Shown in pieces: positions 1 through 5,183 of a DNA stretch of 5,183 bases. The stretch comes from a bacterium. Its GTDB lineage: Bacteria; Zhuqueibacterota; Zhuqueibacteria; Thermofontimicrobiales; Thermofontimicrobiaceae. The notes under the pieces were generated by a model. The model ran no database searches, had not been told where the DNA came from, and saw only the letters and a program-made list of their open reading frames with translations. Where the stretch lies: positions 1-5,183 of the forward strand of contig JALOPY010000533.1 in assembly GCA_025453735.1 (NCBI GenBank). The letters are read 5' to 3'. The position numbers were made by a program, and so were the translations under genes. Position 1 is the first letter of the stretch. Each line of letters starts with the position of its first letter.

Positions 1-947
1 TCTTTCGTCCAGATCGGCATCCCGCTTTGTCCGCTGAACGTATCCATGTAATACCAATGAAAGAATTGATCGGCATCGCGACCAGAGTCACTGTCGTAAT
101 AGAGACACAATCCGAAATCGCGATCGATGGGATAACCTGCGCAATGAAAAGTGCCTTTGTACCACTCGAGATCATCAGTTGTGTACCTGCCCATCCAACC
201 TGTAAAATTTCCCACCTGTCGATCCAAAGTGATGCATGCCCAATCATATTCTGGCATACTATTGTTAATCCACCCGTCATTCGCTTTGATCAGCGTGGCT
301 CTCGCACTATAAAAAGGTGTATAATCGTTATCGAGCGCCGGTATGACTTCGATTTTATCCGCCCACCCGCCGTATTCTTTGCGATAGACACAATGTCCAG
401 CCGTTAGGCAATGAAATCCAATCCCATCGCTGCGTCCCACGATCACGCCGGATGCGACAAAATTATTGCCATCGGGAAAAGTTATGTAGAGTTTGCAGAT
501 CGTCCGCCATGGATATTCGTTGGTCGGCGATATTTTAATTCGATCGTCTGGCGGAAAAATTGTCTCAACCTGCTGCGAGCCTGGATCCGAATCAAAAACT
601 TTCTCCGCCGGCTCAGGAGTAATTCGCTTTTCATCCAGATGCGACGGAACTGAACGCGTCACTGCTTTTGTTGCCAGATCATAAACAAGAACCGATAGCG
701 CAGTTTCCGAAACATCCGGAGTTCCGCTCTTACGAAATACCGGAACTGGAATTGGTTGCCAGGTCTTCTTTGCCTCGAATATTTTCTGGTAGGATTTATC
801 AGATGATATTTGATCGGGAATCGGGGCTTTTTTGAAAAGATCATTATTCTGCCCAAAAGCAGTTGAGGTAACAATGAGTAACATCGATGCAAAAATTAAG
901 AACTTAAATATCAGTTCAGATCGAGTAAATATTTTCTCCTCCATCAT
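1..947 (-). CDS. Secreted V8-like (S1B, glutamyl endopeptidase-type) serine protease, C-terminus cut by window edge
   Basis: The minus-strand frame is open from the ATG at 947 to the window edge (315 residues, no stop seen), so this gene is partial. Residues 1-32 form an export signal: charged start, a hydrophobic core at about 12-29, and a likely signal peptidase I cut after A-F-G32. Residues 33 to about 140 have no recognisable fold and probably form a propeptide. The rest is a trypsin-fold protease with all three catalytic residues in family context: His185 in L-T-A-G-H-C-V-Y, Asp235 in E-Y-D-W-A, and Ser308 in S-G-Q-S-G-M-P-I-W. The G-Q-S-G-x-P-x-W block is typical of V8/glutamyl endopeptidases, which cut after Glu or Asp outside the cell. 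The residues after the serine that help set this specificity are outside the window, so Glu preference is inferred. Cysteines at 180, 186, 269 and 281 could form disulfides. The start is chosen because GGAG lies 9 bases upstream; the adjacent ATG at 944 is also possible. The next gene upstream on this strand is the transglutaminase-like gene, 681 bases away. Family confidence is high. Confidence 0.9.
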   Translation of the reverse strand, partial: MMEEKIFTRSELIFKFLIFASMLLIVTSTAFGQNNDLFKKAPIPDQISSDKSYQKIFEAKKTWQPIPVPVFRKSGTPDVSETALSVLVYDLATKAVTRSVPSHLDEKRITPEPAEKVFDSDPGSQQVETIFPPDDRIKISPTNEYPWRTICKLYITFPDGNNFVASGVIVGRSDGIGFHCLTAGHCVYRKEYGGWADKIEVIPALDNDYTPFYSARATLIKANDGWINNSMPEYDWACITLDRQVGNFTGWMGRYTTDDLEWYKGTFHCAGYPIDRDFGLCLYYDSDSGRDADQFFHWYYMDTFSGQSGMPIWTK

Positions 948-956
948 GGCTCATAT

Positions 957-962
957 CTCCCC
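957..962 (-). promoter_or_regulatory. Ribosome binding site of the protease gene
   Basis: On the minus strand GGGGAG lies 9 bases before the ATG at 947, and 12 bases before the adjacent ATG at 944. This favours the first ATG. Another ATG (952-954) sits closer, but it is in a different frame and meets a stop after 12 codons, so it is not the protease start. Confidence 0.6.
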
Positions 963-1090
963 ACATTAAAAATTGAATATCAGAAAACTAAACAAATGAA
1001 TTGTTCTTTGTAAGAATTATTGTACGGAAAAAATGATTCATAAAATCCTTTGATTGAGAACCTAATTAATAGTATCGGAATTTCAAAGTC

Positions 1091-1254
1091 TTTTGGGAAA
1101 AAAGCGAAAAAATCTTACAAGGAGCAGCGGAGCTAATAGAGACTCACGGAGAATTTTTTATGGAATTATTACGCCGTCATTAAACTCCTTTTAAACTCCG
1201 TTTGCTCCGTTTCTCATTGTAATGGAATTACTTCATTAATCAAAGTTCCCAAAA
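1091..1254. repeat. Fold-back inverted-repeat element, MITE-like or decayed repeat
   Basis: The outer ends are a perfect 9-base inverted pair: TTTTGGGAA at 1091-1099 and TTCCCAAAA at 1246-1254. Inside them, 1114-1136 matches the reverse complement of 1201-1223 at 18 of 23 positions without gaps. The inner part is rich in GGAG on the left and CTCC on the right: GGAGCAGCGGAG, CACGGAG, then CTCC, CTCCG and GCTCCG. The centre holds a 7-codon start-to-stop run (1160-1183 on plus, M-E-L-L-R-R-H), too short to be a gene. No target-site duplication or transposase is evident. From memory, GGAG/CTCC-type intergenic repeats are common in genomes of uncultured bacteria. It could be a miniature mobile element, a structured RNA, or a decayed repeat; the sequence alone does not decide. 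Confidence 0.55.
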
Positions 1255-1265
1255 AAATGGCGCGT

Positions 1266-1280
1266 CTTCGTTTTGCGAAG
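1266..1280. repeat. Short perfect hairpin
   Basis: CTTCG and CGAAG form a 5-bp stem around a 5-base loop (TTTTG), just outside the right end of the fold-back element. There is no T-tract on either side, so it is not a convincing terminator. It may be chance or part of the neighbouring repeat. Confidence 0.3.
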
Positions 1281-1366
1281 CTATGTTCTTCAAACGATGG
1301 CAAAAAAATTTGTCGCTAATTCATTGATTTTTAGTTTAAAAATAGTAGAAAAATATCAAAATGTCA

Positions 1367-1444
1367 AGTAATATTTTACATCTTTATAAATAGAATAAAC
1401 ATTGATTAAACAAGCAGTAAATATTTTACAGAAACTTTACAGAA
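1367..1444. promoter_or_regulatory. Cluster of AGTAAATATTTTACA-like boxes, possible regulator binding sites
   Basis: AGTAATATTTTACA (1367-1380) and AGTAAATATTTTACA (1416-1430) are near-identical direct copies, and each is itself a small palindrome with GTAA/TTAC arms. The second is followed by an 11-base tandem: TTTACAGAA at 1425-1433 and again at 1436-1444, about one helical turn apart. A further AGTAAATATTTT match overlaps the first codons of the protease near 923-934. Repeats of this kind suit a DNA-binding regulator of the downstream protease gene, but A+T-rich DNA produces such matches by chance. Confidence 0.3.
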
Positions 1445-1472
1445 TAAGCCTCATAATTATAAGGTCAAATTC

Positions 1473-1499
1473 GATCAAATTTCAGTTTTGAAATTGATC
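1473..1499. repeat. Bulged inverted repeat (hairpin)
   Basis: GATCAAATTTCA (1473-1484) pairs with TGAAATTGATC (1489-1499) as an 11-bp stem with one bulged A and a 4-base loop. It lies about 36 bases beyond the terminator of the transglutaminase-like gene on the minus strand. It has no clean T-tract, so an operator or backup stop signal are both possible. Confidence 0.4.
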
Positions 1500-1534
1500 A
1501 AATGGCAAAAAATGGATGGCAGCAAAATTTCCAT

Positions 1535-1567
1535 AAAAAAGGTCATCCCGAACATCCTGGATGACCT
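1535..1567 (-). terminator. Rho-independent terminator of the transglutaminase-like gene
   Basis: A perfect 9-bp stem, AGGTCATCC (1540-1548) with GGATGACCT (1559-1567), encloses a 10-base loop. Read on the minus strand, the second arm runs straight into a T-tract (A-run at 1535-1540 on plus). It begins about 60 bases past the stop codon at 1629. The orientation of the T-tract assigns it to the minus strand, and it suggests that the protease gene further along is transcribed separately. Confidence 0.8.
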
Positions 1568-1628
1568 GGCAAGCTCATGTGTGTTTGCTTCATAGAATCT
1601 TACGAGTTATTTTTGATTCCCAAAAATA

Positions 1629-3068
1629 TTATTTCAAAAGCTCCACATCGTAATCCCACGTCCACTGGTCAAAATAAAGATTACCACCTTCCCATTCCAC
1701 TTCACCCCGCTGAAAATCGAGCGTTTCGGAACGGAAATGAATTTTAGCAGGATACAAATCCTGTGCGTAATCATCATTCACGATGAGCCGATAGGCATCC
1801 ATTCCACCAATGTAGAACCATTTTTCAGCCTCATTGTTCGAGTCCATCAGTCCAAGATCAGCATCAACGGGCAGCCAGCCATACGGTTCAAAATAAATCT
1901 CACCCCAGTCATGCATCCCGTGATAGTCCGCATCCGTGGTCCAGCCAGATTGCCAACGTGTGGGAATTCCATTCATTCGGCAGAGTGTCATAAAGAAAAT
2001 TTGATGCATCCCACAATCGCAGTGATGATTCTGATAGACATAATCAGAAATGTTGGCAAAAGTCGAATATTCTCTGGCCGAAGCCCAGGGAATATTATCG
2101 TTGATATATTTAAAAATTTTTCTGGCGATGAAATAGGGGTTGGTTTCCTTGCCGACAATCTCTTTTGATAACTGCTGCAATTGATCTGAAAACACAATAT
2201 GAGGCGGTCGTTCAGCTAAATACGGAGACAGGTCTTTGGTCGGTGAAACACGCATAACTTTTTTAGGATCGATGTGCTGATAAACAGCGTGGTTAGTGAA
2301 TTCAAACGCGACCTGAAATTTGGTTTCATTTTCTCCAGCAGATGGCTGCTCAAAATAAATACTACGCTGCAAATAATCATCATTCGGAGCACTGATATGT
2401 CGCTCCGGAAAACAAGAAATTAATTTCACATCAATTTGGCGATTGGGAATTTCTCGCGGAAAAGGAAGCCAGCAGCGGATAATTTTCCCCTCTGGCACAA
2501 CGCCTTTTTTGATTGTCAATGTATAATTCACCCGAGTCCGAACTGGATTAACGAACTTAGTTCCGCTTGCATTTGATGCCCGAATAATGTTCCTGACATC
2601 TTCCAAACGATTGTAAAGCGAAGGAGCGCCTGGTTCTGACTTTTTCTTTTTGATCTCTTTTAATTTTTTATTGATCCGGAATAAATTTGGCGCGGCATTG
2701 TTGAAATACTTCTTCTCCCCATCAATCATCATAAATTCAAGCGATTTTTCTCGCTCCCATTGCGCCAGGTCGGCTTCGTTGACATCAGGCACATATTCTT
2801 TGATATAATCGATGATGTCATTCTTGGTTTTCTTGAAATCCTTTTTAATCCGATCCAATCGCTCAATTTGAAAAGCAACACTCAATCGCTGCATCGGATC
2901 CAAAGTCAGGTTCGTTGCAAGCTCCTGCCGCATCAATTTTTGAGCCTGGGCAAACTCACCCCGATCAATAAGTACTTGGAATTTCTCAGGGATTTGGGCG
3001 TAATTTGGAGTTGAAACACAAATCAGGAATAAAGAGAGCATCATTAAAGCAATCGAAAACTTCCGCAT
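1629..3068 (-). CDS. Secreted transglutaminase-like (papain-fold) protein with Cys-His-Asp triad
   Basis: This is a complete gene of 479 residues. Residues 1-24 are a signal peptide (M-R-K start, hydrophobic core 6-19, likely cut after N-Y-A24), so the protein is exported; no lipobox is seen. Residues 28-145 are mostly helical and charged, with a lysine-rich stretch at 134-143. About 170-290 looks like a beta-rich domain, and about 300-405 is the transglutaminase-like core. The catalytic residues fit the family: Cys352 (D-C-G, followed 15 residues later by G-I-P-T-R), His386 (G-M-H-D-W-G-E-I-Y-F) and Asp402 (W-L-P-V-D). Bacterial members more often cleave or modify peptide and amide bonds than crosslink proteins, so the substrate is unknown. 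Cys350 sits two residues before the nucleophile. The ATG at 3068 is chosen because GGAGG lies 6 bases upstream; the in-frame TTG at 3074 directly abuts that site and cannot be the start. The gene is divergent from the symporter gene and followed by its own terminator. Confidence 0.92.
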   Translation of the reverse strand: MRKFSIALMMLSLFLICVSTPNYAQIPEKFQVLIDRGEFAQAQKLMRQELATNLTLDPMQRLSVAFQIERLDRIKKDFKKTKNDIIDYIKEYVPDVNEADLAQWEREKSLEFMMIDGEKKYFNNAAPNLFRINKKLKEIKKKKSEPGAPSLYNRLEDVRNIIRASNASGTKFVNPVRTRVNYTLTIKKGVVPEGKIIRCWLPFPREIPNRQIDVKLISCFPERHISAPNDDYLQRSIYFEQPSAGENETKFQVAFEFTNHAVYQHIDPKKVMRVSPTKDLSPYLAERPPHIVFSDQLQQLSKEIVGKETNPYFIARKIFKYINDNIPWASAREYSTFANISDYVYQNHHCDCGMHQIFFMTLCRMNGIPTRWQSGWTTDADYHGMHDWGEIYFEPYGWLPVDADLGLMDSNNEAEKWFYIGGMDAYRLIVNDDYAQDLYPAKIHFRSETLDFQRGEVEWEGGNLYFDQWTWDYDVELLK

Positions 3069-3074
3069 TTCCAA

Positions 3075-3079
3075 CCTCC
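3075..3079 (-). promoter_or_regulatory. Ribosome binding site that fixes the start of the transglutaminase-like gene
   Basis: GGAGG on the minus strand lies 6 bases before the ATG at 3066-3068. The alternative in-frame TTG (3072-3074) begins immediately after it with no spacing, which rules that start out and shortens the protein to 479 residues. Confidence 0.75.
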
Positions 3080-3181
3080 GTTACAGTTAGTTGTCATCAT
3101 CATATTTTTTACTGATGGGATAGCTGTGTCTTGCTCACCTCAAGAAATGGTTCTCAGAATGCTGACCAAAAAAGCAACAAG

Positions 3182-3209
3182 TATTCTTGAAATGTCCTTT
3201 TCAGGAATA
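3182..3209. promoter_or_regulatory. Inverted repeat, possible operator of the transglutaminase-like gene
   Basis: TATTCTTGAAA (3182-3192) and TTTCAGGAATA (3199-3209) are inverted copies matching at 10 of 11 positions around a 6-base centre. The repeat lies just downstream of the minus-strand promoter candidate, across its expected transcription start, where a repressor would block transcription. The symmetry is seen; the regulatory role is inferred. Confidence 0.4.
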
Positions 3210-3214
3210 AAAAA

Positions 3215-3242
3215 ATTATCCCTTTAAAAAAAGCGCTATGAA
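3215..3242 (-). promoter_or_regulatory. Candidate promoter of the transglutaminase-like gene
   Basis: On the minus strand TTCATA (3237-3242, four of six consensus bases) and GATAAT (3215-3220, five of six) are 16 bases apart. Transcription would start near 3208 and give a leader of about 140 bases. The -35 is weak and the region is A+T-rich, so this is a tentative call. Confidence 0.3.
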
Positions 3243-3247
3243 TTTTA

Positions 3248-3278
3248 TTTAAAATTTCTTATATTCAGTCTATTTTTG
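3248..3278 (+). promoter_or_regulatory. Candidate promoter of the symporter gene
   Basis: TTTAAA (3248-3253) and TATTTT (3271-3276) are 17 bases apart, each matching four of six sigma-70 consensus bases. The same site reads TATTTTTG (3271-3278), an exact fit to the Bacteroidetes -7 pattern TAnnTTTG, with TTTA rather than TTTG at the -33 position 19 bases upstream. It is back-to-back with the minus-strand candidate. Both matches are modest in A+T-rich DNA. Confidence 0.3.
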
Positions 3279-3500
3279 AAAATCCGATCAGATAATCGCG
3301 AAGTTTTTTCAGCTATAAAATTAAAAGTATGATGATGTCTTCACGTGTTATTTTTTGCATCAAAAATACTCTCTGCCACGAAATCTGCAGTATTCTACCC
3401 AGCAATCACGCCGGTCATTTTGGATGAGGCGCAGCTTTAGCGATAACAATAATTCCAATATCGAATCATAACATTTAAACAGGATTAATAAATCAGCAAA

Positions 3501-5183
3501 ATGAAAATTCACCTCATCGACTCGCTCATTATCTTCGCTTACTTATTAATCGTTATTATCGCTGGCTTTCTGCTCTCCCGCAGGGCATCCAAAAATATGG
3601 ATAGCTATTTTCTCGGTGATAAAACCGTTCCCTGGTATGTCCTTGGCATTTCCAATACGTCTGGTATGTTCGATATCAGCGGCACTATGTGGCTGGTTTA
3701 CATGCTGTTTGTTTACGGTCTCAAAGGCATCTGGATGCCCTGGATGTGGCCTACGTTCAACCAGATTTTTTTCATGATTTATTTGTCGATCTGGGTGCGG
3801 CGCTCCAATGTAATGACGGGAGCAGAATGGATCACCACACGATTCGGCAGCGCTCTCGGGGGTGAGCTTTCTCGGCTCAGCGTGGTTATTTTTGCCATCG
3901 TTAGCGTCATCGGCTTTTTGACGTATGCGTTCGTTGGAATCGGAAAATTCGCCAGCATCTTTTTGCCCTGGGATCTTTCGCCGGAAATGTACGCCGTCAT
4001 TTTAATGGGCATCACCACGATTTACGTCACGCTGGGGGGAATGTATAGCGTGGTCGTCACCGATCTCATTCAATATGCGCTGCTGAGCATCACGTCGATC
4101 ATCATCGGCGTGATCGCAATGGTCAAAATTTCGCCGCAGATGCTGGACAACGTCATTCCTGCTGGCTGGAAAGAGCTTTTTTTCGGCTGGCATCTCAATC
4201 TTGATTGGTCAAACCTGATTCCTTCGGTGAACGATAAGATCGCTTCGGATGGCTATTCTTTATTCATGATTTTTTTTATGATGATTGTTTTCAAGGGAAT
4301 TTTGAATAGTATGGCGGGACCAGGCCCGAATTATGATCTGCAACGAGTTTTAGCGGCAAAAACGCCAAAAGAAGCGGGGTTGATGAATGGCATCGTTTCG
4401 GTCTGCCTGATCCCCCGCTGGATAATGGTGCCTGCAATCGCTGTGCTGGCATTGGTTTTTTTCAGTCCTGAGCTAAAATCGATGGGCACGAACATTGATT
4501 TTGAAATGGTGCTGCCAATCGTCATCAACAAATTTATTCCGGTTGGATTAATGGGCGTGTTTCTGGCTGGCTTGATTGCGGCTTTTATGTCCACTTTCGA
4601 TTCGACCGTGAATGCAGGTGCTGCCTACATTGTGAATGATGTTTACAAGCGTTACATCAATCCAGAAGGATCAGACAGAAATTATGTGGTGGCAAGCTAT
4701 ATCGCATCGTTTGCAGTGGTGATTGTTGGAATTATATTTGGATTCCTGGCAAAATCGGTGCACCAGATGACCCAATGGATTGTGTTCGGCTTATGGGGTG
4801 GATACACCGCGCCCAATCTGCTGAAATGGCACTGGTGGCGCTTCAATGCCTTCGGCTATTTCTGGGGCATGATAGCTGGCGTGATTGCAGCACTGCTCTG
4901 GCCCCTGTTATTCCCCAATGTTTCCGATGTGAATAGCTTTCCCGTTATTCTGCTGTTTTCAGGCACAGCGAGTGTCATCGCCAGTTTATTGACAAAACCA
5001 GATGATGAAGAAATTCTAAAAAAATTCTACCGCCAGGTCCGCCCCTGGGGTTTCTGGCAGCCGATTTACGAAAAAGTTGTAGCGGAAAATCCTGAGTTCA
5101 ACAAAAACACCAATTTTCTTCGAGATATGTCGAATGTCTTTATCGGAATCGTCTGGCAGACATCGCTGCGATTGATTCCCGTC
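3501..5183 (+). CDS. Sodium:solute symporter (SSS/SLC5 family), C-terminus cut by window edge
   Basis: The frame is open from ATG 3501 to the window edge (561 residues, no stop), so the gene is partial. It encodes an inner-membrane carrier that uses the sodium gradient to import a small solute. About 13 hydrophobic segments are visible, starting at residues 6-26. Family motifs in order: Y-F-L-G-D (36-40), T-G-A-E-W-I with R-F-G (106-116), G-G-M-Y-S-V-V-V-T-D-L-I-Q-Y (179-192), N-Y-D-L-Q-R (277-282), and A-x-x-S-T at 361-365, which matches the helix that supplies sodium-site hydroxyls in vSGLT. After the core comes a cytoplasmic stretch with V-R-P-W-G-F-W (513-519) and the start of a probable last helix near 547, as in longer FCB-group members. 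Such proteins are about 600 residues, so roughly 30-80 are missing. The substrate (sugar, amino acid, other) cannot be told. An in-frame TAA at 3489 makes this ATG the first possible start; the ribosome site is weak (AGGA, 16 bases upstream). It is divergent from the transglutaminase-like gene. Confidence 0.93.
   Translation, partial: MKIHLIDSLIIFAYLLIVIIAGFLLSRRASKNMDSYFLGDKTVPWYVLGISNTSGMFDISGTMWLVYMLFVYGLKGIWMPWMWPTFNQIFFMIYLSIWVRRSNVMTGAEWITTRFGSALGGELSRLSVVIFAIVSVIGFLTYAFVGIGKFASIFLPWDLSPEMYAVILMGITTIYVTLGGMYSVVVTDLIQYALLSITSIIIGVIAMVKISPQMLDNVIPAGWKELFFGWHLNLDWSNLIPSVNDKIASDGYSLFMIFFMMIVFKGILNSMAGPGPNYDLQRVLAAKTPKEAGLMNGIVSVCLIPRWIMVPAIAVLALVFFSPELKSMGTNIDFEMVLPIVINKFIPVGLMGVFLAGLIAAFMSTFDSTVNAGAAYIVNDVYKRYINPEGSDRNYVVASYIASFAVVIVGIIFGFLAKSVHQMTQWIVFGLWGGYTAPNLLKWHWWRFNAFGYFWGMIAGVIAALLWPLLFPNVSDVNSFPVILLFSGTASVIASLLTKPDDEEILKKFYRQVRPWGFWQPIYEKVVAENPEFNKNTNFLRDMSNVFIGIVWQTSLRLIPV

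Larger units (their letters stand above)
948..1628. other. Long A+T-rich intergenic region without a supported gene
   Basis: These 681 bases separate two minus-strand genes. I see no ORF with a believable start, length and family in any frame. From right to left they hold the terminator of the transglutaminase-like gene, a bulged hairpin, a cluster of TTTACA-containing boxes, a small hairpin, the fold-back element, and about 130 bases directly upstream of the protease. The protease promoter should lie here, but I could not find a -35/-10 pair or a Bacteroidetes-type TAnnTTTG box good enough to call. A short gapped palindrome, AACAA-N5-TTGTT at 991-1005, sits 44-58 bases upstream of the protease start and could be an operator half-site pair; this is weak. 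Confidence 0.6.
3069..3500. other. Divergent intergenic control region
   Basis: These 432 bases lie between two genes read away from each other, so both promoters should be here. The region is A+T-rich and has no supported gene. It holds an inverted repeat (3182-3209), candidate promoters on both strands (3215-3278), a CACGTG palindrome (3342-3347), and a short A/T hairpin (TTTTTG-CAT-CAAAAA, 3352-3366). If the plus candidate is right, the symporter has a leader of roughly 220 bases. I do not recognise a riboswitch in it. Confidence 0.6.

Noticed and set aside
27..892. Several open frames of 63-126 codons overlapping the protease (plus strand 27-407, 411-653, 493-684; minus 659-892).
   Set aside because: They overlap the protease frame, which has a signal peptide, a full catalytic triad and a ribosome binding site; their translations look like no protein family and lack ribosome sites.
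1160..1183. Seven-codon ATG-to-TAA run (M-E-L-L-R-R-H) at the centre of the fold-back element.
   Set aside because: Too short to support as a gene; it may be the remnant of a coding start but nothing downstream continues it.
1737..3014. Open frames inside the transglutaminase-like gene (plus 1737-2168, plus 2760-3014, minus 1988-2197).
   Set aside because: They are shadows of a complete gene with recognisable domains; no start signals or family resemblance.
3069..3074. Two-residue N-terminal extension of the transglutaminase-like protein from a TTG start at 3074.
   Set aside because: The TTG directly abuts GGAGG with no spacing; the ATG at 3068 has a proper 6-base spacing.
3313..3360. 15-codon minus-strand frame (M-Q-K-I-T-R-E-D-I) in the divergent gap.
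   Set aside because: It reads like the start of a membrane protein but stops after 15 codons without a clear ribosome site; chance is the simplest explanation.
3329..3427. 32-codon plus-strand frame beginning with three ATG codons in the divergent gap.
   Set aside because: No ribosome binding site, no recognisable features, and a length expected by chance.
3779..4594. Minus-strand open frames of 63-87 codons within the symporter region.
   Set aside because: They run antisense to a continuous 561-codon symporter frame carrying family motifs throughout; their composition is that of antisense translation.

Overview
The window holds three protein genes, two of them cut off by its edges, and two long non-coding stretches. 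Base composition is moderate, with A+T-rich intergenic DNA. Ribosome binding sites of the GGAG(G) type precede the two minus-strand genes. The protein families (secreted V8-like protease, secreted transglutaminase-like protein, and a long sodium:solute symporter with an R-P-W-G-F-W tail) look like those of Bacteroidetes and neighbouring FCB-group bacteria such as Calditrichota, KSB1 or Ignavibacteria. That placement is an impression from family style, not proof. No phage, transposase, CRISPR, tRNA or rRNA gene is visible.

Layout. Bases 1-947 (minus) encode the N-terminal 315 residues of an exported trypsin-fold serine protease of the V8/glutamyl endopeptidase type, with the complete His-Asp-Ser triad; its C-terminus lies beyond the left edge. 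Bases 948-1628 are non-coding. They contain a fold-back inverted-repeat element of about 164 bp (1091-1254), a cluster of AGTAAATATTTTACA-like boxes (1367-1444), a bulged hairpin (1473-1499) and a good rho-independent terminator (1535-1567) for the next gene. Bases 1629-3068 (minus) encode a complete 479-residue exported transglutaminase-like (papain-fold) protein with a Cys-His-Asp triad. Bases 3069-3500 are the divergent control region, with weak back-to-back promoter candidates and an inverted repeat. Bases 3501-5183 (plus) encode the first 561 residues of a sodium:solute symporter (SSS/SLC5 family) that runs off the right edge.

How the genes relate. The two minus-strand genes point the same way but are separated by 681 bases and a terminator, so they are probably separate transcription units. 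The symporter is divergent from the transglutaminase-like gene and may share regulation with it through the 432-base gap. Two exported enzymes acting on proteins or peptides beside a sodium-driven uptake system could fit nutrient scavenging, but no substrate can be read from the sequence. I found no convincing novel multi-gene system; the least explained pieces are the fold-back element and the repeated A+T-rich boxes.
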